From positions 1-7,211 of the forward strand of contig JAQWDG010000090.1 of assembly GCA_028705545.1 (NCBI GenBank): DNA of 7,211 bases. The letters are read 5' to 3'. The position numbers and the translations under genes were made by a program. The DNA is from Methanoregula sp. (GTDB lineage: Archaea; Halobacteriota; Methanomicrobia; Methanomicrobiales; Methanospirillaceae). Below the pieces are notes generated by a model. That model worked only from the letters and a program-made list of their open reading frames with translations. It was not told the DNA's origin and ran no database searches. Shown here one piece after another: positions 1-5,208 of the stretch; the first letter of the stretch is position 1, and each line of letters opens with the position of its first letter.

Positions 1-275
1 ACACGCTCGGACCGGATCTTGTCGTGAACGCAACACCCCTCGGGATGCAGCCGGATCTGTCCAGTCCCCTCCGGGCCGATCAGCTCAAGAAGGAGATGAC
101 CGTATTTGATCTTGTGTACACCCCGCCACTTACCCCACTCCTCCGCACAGCACAACAGGCCGGCTGCACCACGATCCCCGGGACCGAGGTCTTTATGTAC
201 CAGGCAAAGGACCAGTTCCGGCTCTTCTTCGGGATCGATGTGCCCGATGCAGCCATCAGGGAGGTCCTTGCATGA
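1..275 (+). CDS. aroE: Shikimate dehydrogenase, C-terminal part (5' end outside window)
   Basis: This is the 3' end of a gene whose reading frame is open from base 3; about 90 residues are visible. The protein reduces 3-dehydroshikimate to shikimate with NADPH in the cytosolic shikimate pathway. Seen in the sequence: NATPLGM near the start, matching the NAT-x-x-GM segment of the dinucleotide-binding half; DLVYTPPLTPLL, matching the family's D-x-VY-x-P-x-x-T-x-L block; and YQAKDQF, matching the Q-A-x-x-QF substrate-side motif near the C terminus. The stop TGA overlaps the ATG of aroC as ATGA, so the two are translationally coupled in one aromatic biosynthesis operon. The GTG at 24 is an internal valine, because the conserved sequence continues upstream of it. 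In some archaea this domain is fused to 3-dehydroquinate dehydratase, which cannot be judged from this fragment. Confidence 0.93.
   Translation, partial: TLGPDLVVNATPLGMQPDLSSPLRADQLKKEMTVFDLVYTPPLTPLLRTAQQAGCTTIPGTEVFMYQAKDQFRLFFGIDVPDAAIREVLA
259..265 (+). promoter_or_regulatory. Shine-Dalgarno of aroC
   Basis: GGGAGGT lies 6 bases before the ATG at 272, inside the end of aroE. It fixes the aroC start at the ATGA overlap. Confidence 0.75.
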
Positions 276-1255
276 ACACCTTCGGTTACAATTTCAGGGT
301 AACGACCTTTGGCGAGAGCCATGGGCCCGCGGTAGGCTGCGTCATCGACGGCTGCCCGGCCCGGCTCGCGCTTTGTGCCGCCGACATCCAGCCGCTCCTT
401 GACCGGCGCAGGCCCGGGGCTTCCCCCTTAACCTCGGCACGGGACGAGGCCGACACCGTCGAGATCCTCTCGGGGGTCTTTCGCGGCCAGACTACCGGGA
501 CGCCGATTGCCCTCCTTGTCCGGAACCGGGACGTACATTCCGCGGATTACGAGGCGATAAAAGAGAAGTTCCGGCCCGGCCATGCCGATTTCACGTACCA
601 GGCCAAGTACGGGATCCGGGATTACCGCGGAGGCGGCAGGAGCTCGGGGAGGGAGACCGTGGGCCGGGTCGCGGCCGGCGCGGTTGCGATGAAATACCTT
701 GCTGAAAAAGGGATCGCGGTCTCGGGCCGGATCGTTGCAGTCCACGGGAAGACAACACCGGAAGAGATCGAAAACGAGATCCTCGCGGCAAAAGCGGCCG
801 GGGACTCGGTCGGCGGGATCGCGGAGATCACGGCAACCGGCTGCCCGGCGGGACTGGGCGACCCGGTATTCGGGAAGCTCGACTCATGCCTTGCCGGCGC
901 GATGATGGGGATCGGCGCGGTCAAAGGGGTCGAGATCGGCGACGGCTTTGCGGTTGTCGGCCGGTTCGGGAGCGAGAACAACGATGGCATGACCGCAACA
1001 GGATTTGCGAGCAACCATGCCGGAGGAATCCTTGGCGGGATCTCGTCCGGACAGGACATTGTTGTGCGCATCGCGGTAAAACCCACCCCGTCGATTGCAC
1101 AACCCCAGCAGACCCGGGATATCCACGGGAATGCAACGGAGATTTCGGTCGGCGGCAGGCACGACCCCTGCATCGTCTCCCGGATCCTCCCGGTGGCGGA
1201 GGCTATGCTCGCGCTCGTGCTCGTCGATGCAATGCTGGGACAGGAAAAATACTAG
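272..1255 (+). CDS. aroC: Chorismate synthase
   Basis: The 327-aa product converts 5-enolpyruvylshikimate-3-phosphate to chorismate, the last common step to aromatic amino acids, using reduced FMN in the cytosol. The family landmarks appear in order: GESHG at residues 14-18, DRRRPG at 44-49, RPGHAD at 101-106, GGGRSSGRET at 120-129 (the signature around the FMN/substrate site), NHAGGILGG at 248-256, KPTPSI at 270-275 and GRHDPC at 295-300. The start is the ATG in the ATGA overlap with aroE, preceded by GGGAGGT; the family N terminus (NTFG-x-x-FRVTTFGESHG) begins exactly there. It is somewhat shorter than the 350-370 residues usual for the family: the segment around 158-185 is compact and there is almost no tail after the DPC helix. 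All core motifs are intact, so it should be active. Its codons are clearly richer in G and C than those of the signalling genes to the right. Confidence 0.97.
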   Translation: MNTFGYNFRVTTFGESHGPAVGCVIDGCPARLALCAADIQPLLDRRRPGASPLTSARDEADTVEILSGVFRGQTTGTPIALLVRNRDVHSADYEAIKEKFRPGHADFTYQAKYGIRDYRGGGRSSGRETVGRVAAGAVAMKYLAEKGIAVSGRIVAVHGKTTPEEIENEILAAKAAGDSVGGIAEITATGCPAGLGDPVFGKLDSCLAGAMMGIGAVKGVEIGDGFAVVGRFGSENNDGMTATGFASNHAGGILGGISSGQDIVVRIAVKPTPSIAQPQQTRDIHGNATEISVGGRHDPCIVSRILPVAEAMLALVLVDAMLGQEKY

Positions 1256-1258
1256 AAA

Positions 1259-1266
1259 TTTTTTTT
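1259..1266 (+). terminator. Oligo-T terminator after aroC
   Basis: Eight consecutive T lie 4 bases after the aroC stop, in a 27-bp gap before the convergent gene. Archaeal RNA polymerase commonly terminates at such U-tracts without a hairpin, and no stem is visible here. For the opposing - strand transcript, the nearest T-run is five T at 1249-1245, inside the end of aroC, which is weak. Confidence 0.6.
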
Positions 1267-1282
1267 ATCCCGTGCGCAGCGA

Positions 1283-2284
1283 TTATTCTTTACGTGAACT
1301 TTTGGGAGATCCAAAAAGATCCTTTAACGTGAGACTATCCGGGAAGATTTCATGCGACCTTCCAACATCTTCGTTCCTGATAACTGACTGGTAATTCTCC
1401 CGGGTCAGGGCAACTCTCTTCTGGAACTCCTCAAGGATACGGGTCTGCTGGTCGTACGCCTTTTTCAGTTTCGCCTCGGTCTCCTTGAGCCGGGTAATAT
1501 CCGTGAGGGTTTCGATGGCACCGGCAAGGCTGCCGGACGGATCGTAGAGCCGGCTGGCTTTCCCCCAGAGGTGAACCTCGGTCCCGTCGGTTTTCTTAAA
1601 GATCGCCTCTGCGGTGAGCGTCCGGTTTTCGCGGGAGGTATACAGGTACCGCGCCTTCTCGAACGCCTCGTCTCCTGAAAGGATCAAATCGGCAAGCATC
1701 GGCCGGCGCTCGTGGTACAGGGCATCCGCGTACTCGTAATTCCCTTTTCCGAGGATTTTATCGGAGGACATACCGGTAAGCTCGGCAATCGCTTTGTTCC
1801 AGAGGATCACGTTTCCCCGTGTGTCGATGGCAAACATCGGACTGGGGGAAAAATCAATGATATCGGCAAGCCTTTGCTCGGAATGACAGAGCTGGTCGAT
1901 CGCGGTCCGGCGCTCTATCGCGGCCTGGATATGGTGCGCAAGTTCGACGAACTGGGATCGTGGCTCCCCGCCCTTCTGGACATAGAAATCCACGCCATTG
2001 TTGATGGCCTGTATCACGATCTCCTCCCGGCCTTTCCCGGTAAAAAGGATAAAGGGGATCTCCCCGTACTGCCGGCGTACCTCCTTTAAGAACTCAATCC
2101 CGTCCATCTCCGGCATCTGGTAATCGGAAAGGATTGCATCGTACCGCTGTGTACGCCCAAGTCTTTCGAGCGCCAGTTTTGCGGAAGGGAGGGTCTCGAC
2201 ATGGAAATCCTCCTGCAATTCAAGGAACAGTTTCCCGATTTCAAGGAGGGCAGGCTCGTCGTCGACATAGAGGATAGTAACCAT
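1283..2284 (-). CDS. Response regulator receiver-PAS protein without kinase domain
   Basis: The 333-aa protein is predicted to be cytosolic. Residues 1-120 form a CheY-like receiver with the acidic pair D8/D9, phosphoacceptor D54 (in LSDYQMPEMDG), T82 and K104, so all phosphorylation residues are present. FILFTGKGREE at 78-88 is a style common in Methanomicrobiales receivers. Residues 136-265 are a PAS domain (SPSPMFAID, then WNKAIAELTG, ending LTDITRLKETE). A charged, coiled-coil-like stretch follows (266-295), then a polar 38-residue tail. In this family a HisKA/HATPase kinase often follows the PAS; here none does and no output domain is recognised. GGGAGGG lies 4 bases before the ATG in the 11-bp gap after the upstream receiver gene. 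It is the last gene of the leftward operon. It probably receives phosphate from a kinase encoded elsewhere and signals by protein contact, but its partner is unknown. Confidence 0.9.
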   Translation of the reverse strand: MVTILYVDDEPALLEIGKLFLELQEDFHVETLPSAKLALERLGRTQRYDAILSDYQMPEMDGIEFLKEVRRQYGEIPFILFTGKGREEIVIQAINNGVDFYVQKGGEPRSQFVELAHHIQAAIERRTAIDQLCHSEQRLADIIDFSPSPMFAIDTRGNVILWNKAIAELTGMSSDKILGKGNYEYADALYHERRPMLADLILSGDEAFEKARYLYTSRENRTLTAEAIFKKTDGTEVHLWGKASRLYDPSGSLAGAIETLTDITRLKETEAKLKKAYDQQTRILEEFQKRVALTRENYQSVIRNEDVGRSHEIFPDSLTLKDLFGSPKSSRKE

Positions 2285-2288
2285 TGCG

Positions 2289-2295
2289 CCCTCCC
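2289..2295 (-). promoter_or_regulatory. Shine-Dalgarno of the receiver-PAS gene
   Basis: GGGAGGG on the - strand fills most of the 11-bp gap between the stop of the small receiver gene and the ATG at 2284. It supports that start and cotranscription of the two genes. Confidence 0.65.
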
Positions 2296-2673
2296 TTACG
2301 GGGAACAGATTTCCTGCCGGATTATCCGGTCAAGTTCCCCGACCCCGGAAACCGTCCCGGAGCATTTCCTCACAAACCAGACCCGGCCGGGCTCCAAAAG
2401 CCCGTCCTCGATCTCCCGACAGGCATCGAGCGTAAAGATGATTACGGGGATAGTGATCCCCTCGCCCCGAAGCTGCCGGAAGAATTCCAGTCCCTTGCTG
2501 TCTTTGAGGTTATAGTCCATGATCACAACTCCATACCGATGGTTCCTGACCATTTCTCCGCCATCCTGTAGCGACATAGCCGTCTCTACCGTCATATCGC
2601 CATTGCGCGTGAGAAACCGGCTGACTATCCCGAGGAGGGGATTACAATCATCGATATACAGTGCGGAGATCAA
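2296..2673 (-). CDS. Stand-alone response regulator receiver (CheY-like)
   Basis: This is a single-domain receiver of 125 aa. Counting from the TTG start, the acidic pair is D8/D9 (ALYIDD), the phosphoacceptor is D53 (VIMDYNLKDSKGLEF), the conserved T is T81 (IIFT) and the K is K103 (FVRK). All catalytic residues are kept. The usual GKGRE and FYLQKGG segments of its neighbour's family are replaced by LDACREI and WFVRKCSG, so the alpha4-beta5 output face differs. I chose TTG at 2673 because AGGAG precedes it by 4 bases and the product would begin M-I-S-A-L-Y-I-D-D, the typical N terminus of such receivers. An in-frame GTG at 2685 would add four residues and cannot be excluded. Lying directly after cheW, it is a candidate CheY-type output of the MCP/CheW pathway, though no FliM- or CheF-binding feature can be read from it. 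Confidence 0.88.
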   Translation of the reverse strand: MISALYIDDCNPLLGIVSRFLTRNGDMTVETAMSLQDGGEMVRNHRYGVVIMDYNLKDSKGLEFFRQLRGEGITIPVIIFTLDACREIEDGLLEPGRVWFVRKCSGTVSGVGELDRIIRQEICSP

Positions 2674-2677
2674 AACG

Positions 2678-2682
2678 CTCCT
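2678..2682 (-). promoter_or_regulatory. Shine-Dalgarno favouring the TTG start of the receiver gene
   Basis: AGGAG on the - strand lies 4 bases before TTG 2673. The alternative GTG at 2685 has only a G-run (GGGGGA) 2 bases ahead, which is a poorer fit to the ribosome's anti-SD. The spacing to TTG is slightly short, so the choice is tentative. Confidence 0.45.
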
Positions 2683-2700
2683 CACAGTCCCCCGCAGATA

Positions 2701-3231
2701 TCAGGACGTTGTTTCAATACCGGCGAGCAATCGCCGTATATCGATCCAGATGATCAGCTCGTTTTTCTCCTTGTCTTTTACCTTGATCTTCCGTTTGATG
2801 ATGCCGATGATCGCGGTATCCTCGTTGCTCACCGAGACCGAGGTATAATCCACCTGGTCTCCTTCAAAGGTCGAGACCGATGTAACATCGTCGACAAGTA
2901 TCCCGATCTTTGTATTGGTTACCGTTTCATCGAGAACGATAATCCGGGAAGATTCCGCGGTTACCGTGCTGGCATCGGTGATGTGGAGCCGGTGCTTGAG
3001 ATCGATAATGGTGGTGATCTCTCCCCGGAGATCGATAATCCCCCGCACATAACCGGGGACATTGGGGAGTCGGGTGATCGTGGTGTACTCGACAACCTCC
3101 TTGACATCGAAAAGATCGATGGCAAAGAACTCTTTGCCCAGGGCGAACTCGACTACCTGGATACTCCCTTTCCTTGCTCCCTGTGCCCGGTCTTTTGTTT
3201 CCGGGGAGGGGGACATGCTTCCTGCTGCCAT
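2701..3231 (-). CDS. cheW: Chemotaxis coupling protein CheW
   Basis: The 176-aa cytosolic adaptor would couple chemoreceptors to the kinase CheA. Residues 1-22 are a loose polar N-terminal extension; the CheW fold starts at SIQVVEFALGKEFFAIDL (23-40). Recognisable landmarks are V43-x-EVVEY (recognition strand), ITRLPNVPGYVRGIIDLRGE (52-71), TTIIDLKHRL (73-82), IIVLDE (97-102) and IGILVDDVTSV (109-119). The last strand pair is joined by a strongly basic stretch, KRKIKVKDKEK (146-156), before LIIWIDIRRLLAG. AAGGAG lies 9 bases before the ATG in the 28-bp gap after the MCP gene, supporting this start and an operon with the receptor. CheA itself is not in the window, so the kinase must be elsewhere, or this CheW serves a different scaffold. 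Assignment to the family is secure. Confidence 0.95.
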   Translation of the reverse strand: MAAGSMSPSPETKDRAQGARKGSIQVVEFALGKEFFAIDLFDVKEVVEYTTITRLPNVPGYVRGIIDLRGEITTIIDLKHRLHITDASTVTAESSRIIVLDETVTNTKIGILVDDVTSVSTFEGDQVDYTSVSVSNEDTAIIGIIKRKIKVKDKEKNELIIWIDIRRLLAGIETTS

Positions 3232-3240
3232 GATCTTTTA

Positions 3241-3246
3241 CTCCTT
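3241..3246 (-). promoter_or_regulatory. Shine-Dalgarno of cheW
   Basis: AAGGAG on the - strand lies in the short MCP-cheW gap, 9 bases before ATG 3231. Confidence 0.6.
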
Positions 3247-3259
3247 TTTCCGGCAGGTT

Positions 3260-4777
3260 TTAGTCAACCTTGAATTTGCGGTTGGCTTCCATGGCTTCCT
3301 TTGCGATCGTGTCCACGTTCTCGATCATGCGCGTGATCTCATCGAGAGCAGCCGAAGATTCCTCAGTTGCCGCGGCAGCGTCCCCGGCCTCCTTTGCCGT
3401 CTGCTCGATAAGCGATGAAACCTCGCTTACGCTTGCGGTTACTTCTTCGGTTGTTGCTGCCTGTTCCTGGGTGGCTGCTGCAACTTCGCTCGTGCTCGCC
3501 GTCACCTTTTCGACAGCATCGGCGATCTTGTTGAACGAATGCAGGGTTTCCGTGACCATACCTGAACCTTCTTCGACGGTGCTCCGGGCCTCGTCCATTG
3601 CCTGTGAGGCCTGCTGGGTGCTCTTCGTGAGAACCGAGATCATCTCCTCGATGCGTTCTGCAGAGTTGCGGGATTCCTGGGCAAGGGACTTGACCTCGGT
3701 CGCGACAACGGCAAAACCGCGGCCTGCATCGCCGGCGCGCGCGGCCTCGATTGCTGCATTGAGGGCAAGGAGGTTTGTCTGGTTTGCAAGTTCCCGGATG
3801 ATCACGACAATCTTTGTGATCTCGCTCATCTGTTTCTCGACATCGGAGACGATCTCGTAGACCTTACTCGTCGAAGTTGAGATCCCCTGCATGCTCTTTT
3901 CGGCATTTCCTGCCAGTGCAGCACCGGAATGGGAGAGATCGTTTGCCTGCTTGGCGAGGTTCGAGACCGACTCCATGTTCGAGGTGATTTCTTCAACCGC
4001 TGCACTCATGTCCTGCATGGCCTTTGCAATCTGGTCGACACCCTGGGCAACCTTTTCCGCATTGGCGCTGACCTTTGTGGTGCTCTGGGCGATCTGCTGG
4101 ACTCCTTTTGCACCGTCATGGATACTGCTCGTCGCCGTATCTGCGGTCGCAGTCAGGGTCGTCATTTTCTTGTTAACATCTCCGAGATTGTCCTTCAGGG
4201 ACGCGATAATTCCCCGGACCCCTGCCTGTAATCTCTTGACCAGCTCAAAGACCGCCTGGGTATCCTCATCCGGTTGTTTCAGATCGTAATGAGCGGTAAG
4301 ATCGCCTTCTGCAGCCTTGGAATATATACCAGCAAGACTGTTGATTTCCTGCTCCATGTATGAGTAGACTTTTGCGGTCACGGCCTGACGCGCTTCGATC
4401 TCTTTTTCTGTGGCCCGCTCCTGGGTCACATCCCGGTAGATGGTGAGGATATTCTCGATATTTCCCGTCTCATCAAAGATAGGGATCGTGTTGCGGACAA
4501 CGCTCTTCTGGCCGCTCGGGAATTCAAAGACACATTCACCTTTTACCGGACGTTTGAACCGTTCGGCTTCCTCGAACCCTTCACCGGATGCGGAAATAAC
4601 CCTGATATCCTTAATGGTCATTGCCAGTAACCGATCCCGGGGATAGCCGGTTAGTTCGAGAATTGCACCGTTACAATCGACAATTTTCAGATTTTTGTTC
4701 CATAATATTGACGGGTAAGGGCTCTGCTCAAAGAGCGCAGTTATCCGTCGTTTCATCTCAGCATTATCTTCACTCAT
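3260..4777 (-). CDS. Soluble methyl-accepting chemotaxis protein with PAS sensor
   Basis: The 505-aa chemoreceptor has no transmembrane segment, so it is a cytosolic receptor. Residues 8-118 form a PAS domain (FEQSPYPSILWNKNLKIVD, IYRDVTQE). Residues about 145-198 look like a divergent HAMP module (AEGDLTAHYDL followed by a second helix). From about 200 to 500 comes the long coiled-coil signalling hairpin, with the highly conserved tip ELANQTNLLALNAAIEAARA (329-348) and GDAGRGFAVVATEVKSLA, the surface that binds CheA and CheW. Glu/Gln-rich pairs such as TQEQAATTEE (436-445) are plausible methylation sites. About 150-160 residues lie on each side of the tip, suggesting one of the long heptad classes; I have not aligned it. 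There is no NWETF-like CheR tether at the C terminus. GTGAGGT lies 6 bases before ATG 4777. CheW follows after 28 bp. The PAS domain suggests sensing of an internal redox or small-molecule signal; the ligand is unknown. Confidence 0.95.
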   Translation of the reverse strand: MSEDNAEMKRRITALFEQSPYPSILWNKNLKIVDCNGAILELTGYPRDRLLAMTIKDIRVISASGEGFEEAERFKRPVKGECVFEFPSGQKSVVRNTIPIFDETGNIENILTIYRDVTQERATEKEIEARQAVTAKVYSYMEQEINSLAGIYSKAAEGDLTAHYDLKQPDEDTQAVFELVKRLQAGVRGIIASLKDNLGDVNKKMTTLTATADTATSSIHDGAKGVQQIAQSTTKVSANAEKVAQGVDQIAKAMQDMSAAVEEITSNMESVSNLAKQANDLSHSGAALAGNAEKSMQGISTSTSKVYEIVSDVEKQMSEITKIVVIIRELANQTNLLALNAAIEAARAGDAGRGFAVVATEVKSLAQESRNSAERIEEMISVLTKSTQQASQAMDEARSTVEEGSGMVTETLHSFNKIADAVEKVTASTSEVAAATQEQAATTEEVTASVSEVSSLIEQTAKEAGDAAAATEESSAALDEITRMIENVDTIAKEAMEANRKFKVD

Positions 4778-4783
4778 GAAAAA

Positions 4784-4790
4784 ACCTCAC
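4784..4790 (-). promoter_or_regulatory. Shine-Dalgarno of the MCP gene
   Basis: GTGAGGT on the - strand, 6 bases before ATG 4777, sits in the 26-bp gap between the small ORF 4804-4932 and the receptor gene. Confidence 0.65.
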
Positions 4791-4803
4791 TGATGTACTT
4801 GCA

Positions 4804-4932
4804 TTACTCTTTTTTCGATGCCTCATCTCTGCGATAAACAATCCAGTCATCAATGATGCCGGTCTCTACAAGGATTTCGGCATATCTCAGCCAAGATCTG
4901 TCCTCCCTGTCACAGGAGATTTGCCCGTCCAT
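4804..4932 (-). CDS. Small protein of 42 aa at the head of the chemosensory operon (hypothetical)
   Basis: A short reading frame on the - strand encodes 42 residues. The core reads DRSWLRYAEILVETGIIDDW, followed by a charged tail ending EASKKE. Evidence that it is real: AGGAG at 4945-4941 lies 8 bases before the ATG; its stop lies 26 bp before the MCP start; its codons are purine-rich at the first position; and the translation looks protein-like (two Trp and an amphipathic helix around LRYAEILVETGII) rather than random. Its ATG overlaps the stop of the preceding small ORF as TGATG. It has no signal peptide or membrane segment. I do not recognise the family. From its position it could be an accessory or regulatory partner of the soluble receptor, or a leader peptide, but no function is shown by the sequence. 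The alternative is chance openness in a 5' leader. Confidence 0.5.
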   Translation of the reverse strand: MDGQISCDREDRSWLRYAEILVETGIIDDWIVYRRDEASKKE

Positions 4933-5063
4933 CAGGAATGCTCCTGCAAAGGATTATCCCATAATGCGGATCGGAAAATCCCTGTTTTTATGGGAAAATG
5001 GAACTGATCAGCAGAATGATTGCCCATGCTCATCTGTTCGTAACGATTTCTCGTTATTCTCAT
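4932..5063 (-). CDS. Possible small ORF of 43 aa, coupled to the next one (tentative)
   Basis: The - strand ATG at 5063 is preceded by GGAG with 6 bases spacing. The frame runs 43 codons and ends in TGATG, sharing one base with the start of the 42-aa ORF, a layout typical of translational coupling. The ATG lies about 40 bases downstream of the transcription start predicted from the TATA box at 5128-5134. The product (MRITRNRYEQ at the start, LWDNPLQEHS at the end) is less protein-like than its neighbour, has no recognisable domain, and overlaps a small hairpin (5041-5056). An in-frame ATG at 5114 would lie upstream of the predicted transcription start and has no ribosome site, so I did not use it. 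It may simply be leader sequence. Confidence 0.25.
   Translation of the reverse strand: MRITRNRYEQMSMGNHSADQFHFPIKTGIFRSALWDNPLQEHS
5041..5056. repeat. Short hairpin, TAACGA stem with 4-base loop
   Basis: TAACGA-TTTC-TCGTTA is a perfect 6-bp inverted repeat. It is not followed by a T-run on either strand, so it is not a terminator. It lies in the leader or small-ORF region of the leftward operon. Confidence 0.35.
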
Positions 5064-5120
5064 CACCTGCTCCAAGCAAAGTTTTAAGTTAAGGTATATG
5101 GACAATATCCCCATTCTATT

Positions 5121-5131
5121 AAACTAGTATA
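5121..5131 (-). repeat. TATACTAGTTT box, leftward copy
   Basis: On the - strand this reads TATACTAGTTT, overlapping the TATA box of the leftward promoter. It is a perfect 11-bp inverted repeat with 5198-5208 and contains the palindrome ACTAGT. Confidence 0.6.
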
Positions 5132-5142
5132 TATGCATTTTG
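5128..5142 (-). promoter_or_regulatory. Promoter of the leftward chemosensory operon (BRE + TATA)
   Basis: On the - strand, CAAAAT (5142-5137), a BRE-like element, is followed two bases later by ATATATA (5134-5128). Archaeal transcripts start about 25 bases downstream of the TATA centre, here near 5105. That leaves about 40 bases to the first small ORF, or over 320 bases to the MCP gene if neither small ORF is real. The downstream flank CTAGTTT is shared with the rightward promoter. Confidence 0.55.
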
Positions 5143-5150
5143 ATTTATGC

Positions 5151-5166
5151 TGATTATTAATAATCA
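5151..5166. promoter_or_regulatory. Candidate operator: perfect 16-bp palindrome
   Basis: TGATTATTAATAATCA is identical to its reverse complement. It lies between the two divergent TATA boxes, close to the midpoint, upstream of both promoters. A dimeric regulator is the natural reader; the adjacent winged-helix protein is a candidate. A second inverted pair, ATGCTGA (5147-5153) and TCAGCAT (5177-5183), overlaps its left edge. AT-rich palindromes do arise by chance, so this is a candidate only. Confidence 0.45.
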
Positions 5167-5193
5167 TCATTTTTGTTCAGCATTACTATCCTG

Positions 5194-5201
5194 TTTTTAT
5201 A
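5194..5201 (+). promoter_or_regulatory. Promoter TATA box of the wHTH-PAS gene
   Basis: TTTTTATA is the best TATA-like element ahead of the rightward gene. The predicted transcription start is near 5222-5226, giving a very short leader that begins close to the ribosome site. The BRE upstream is weak. Confidence 0.45.
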
Positions 5202-5208
5202 CTAGTTT
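5198..5208 (+). repeat. TATACTAGTTT box, rightward copy
   Basis: This is the same 11-base string as the leftward promoter box, read in the direction of the rightward gene and placed in the same way relative to its TATA element. It suggests a shared regulator or shared promoter architecture. Confidence 0.6.

Noticed and set aside
622..1173. Long - strand frame opposite aroC (183 codons)
   Set aside because: It is a shadow of GC-rich codon use; the + strand frame carries all the chorismate synthase motifs.
3270..3860. Long + strand frame opposite the MCP gene (196 codons)
   Set aside because: It is an Ala/Ser-rich antisense shadow of the coiled-coil gene, with no domain and no ribosome site.
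4853..5092. 79-codon + strand frame in the control region
   Set aside because: No Shine-Dalgarno before its ATG, an unconvincing low-complexity Ser-rich product, and it lies antisense to the better-supported small ORFs and leader of the leftward operon.
5064..5114. N-terminal extension of the 43-aa small ORF to ATG 5114
   Set aside because: The ATG at 5114 has no ribosome site and lies upstream of the transcription start predicted from the TATA box at 5128-5134.
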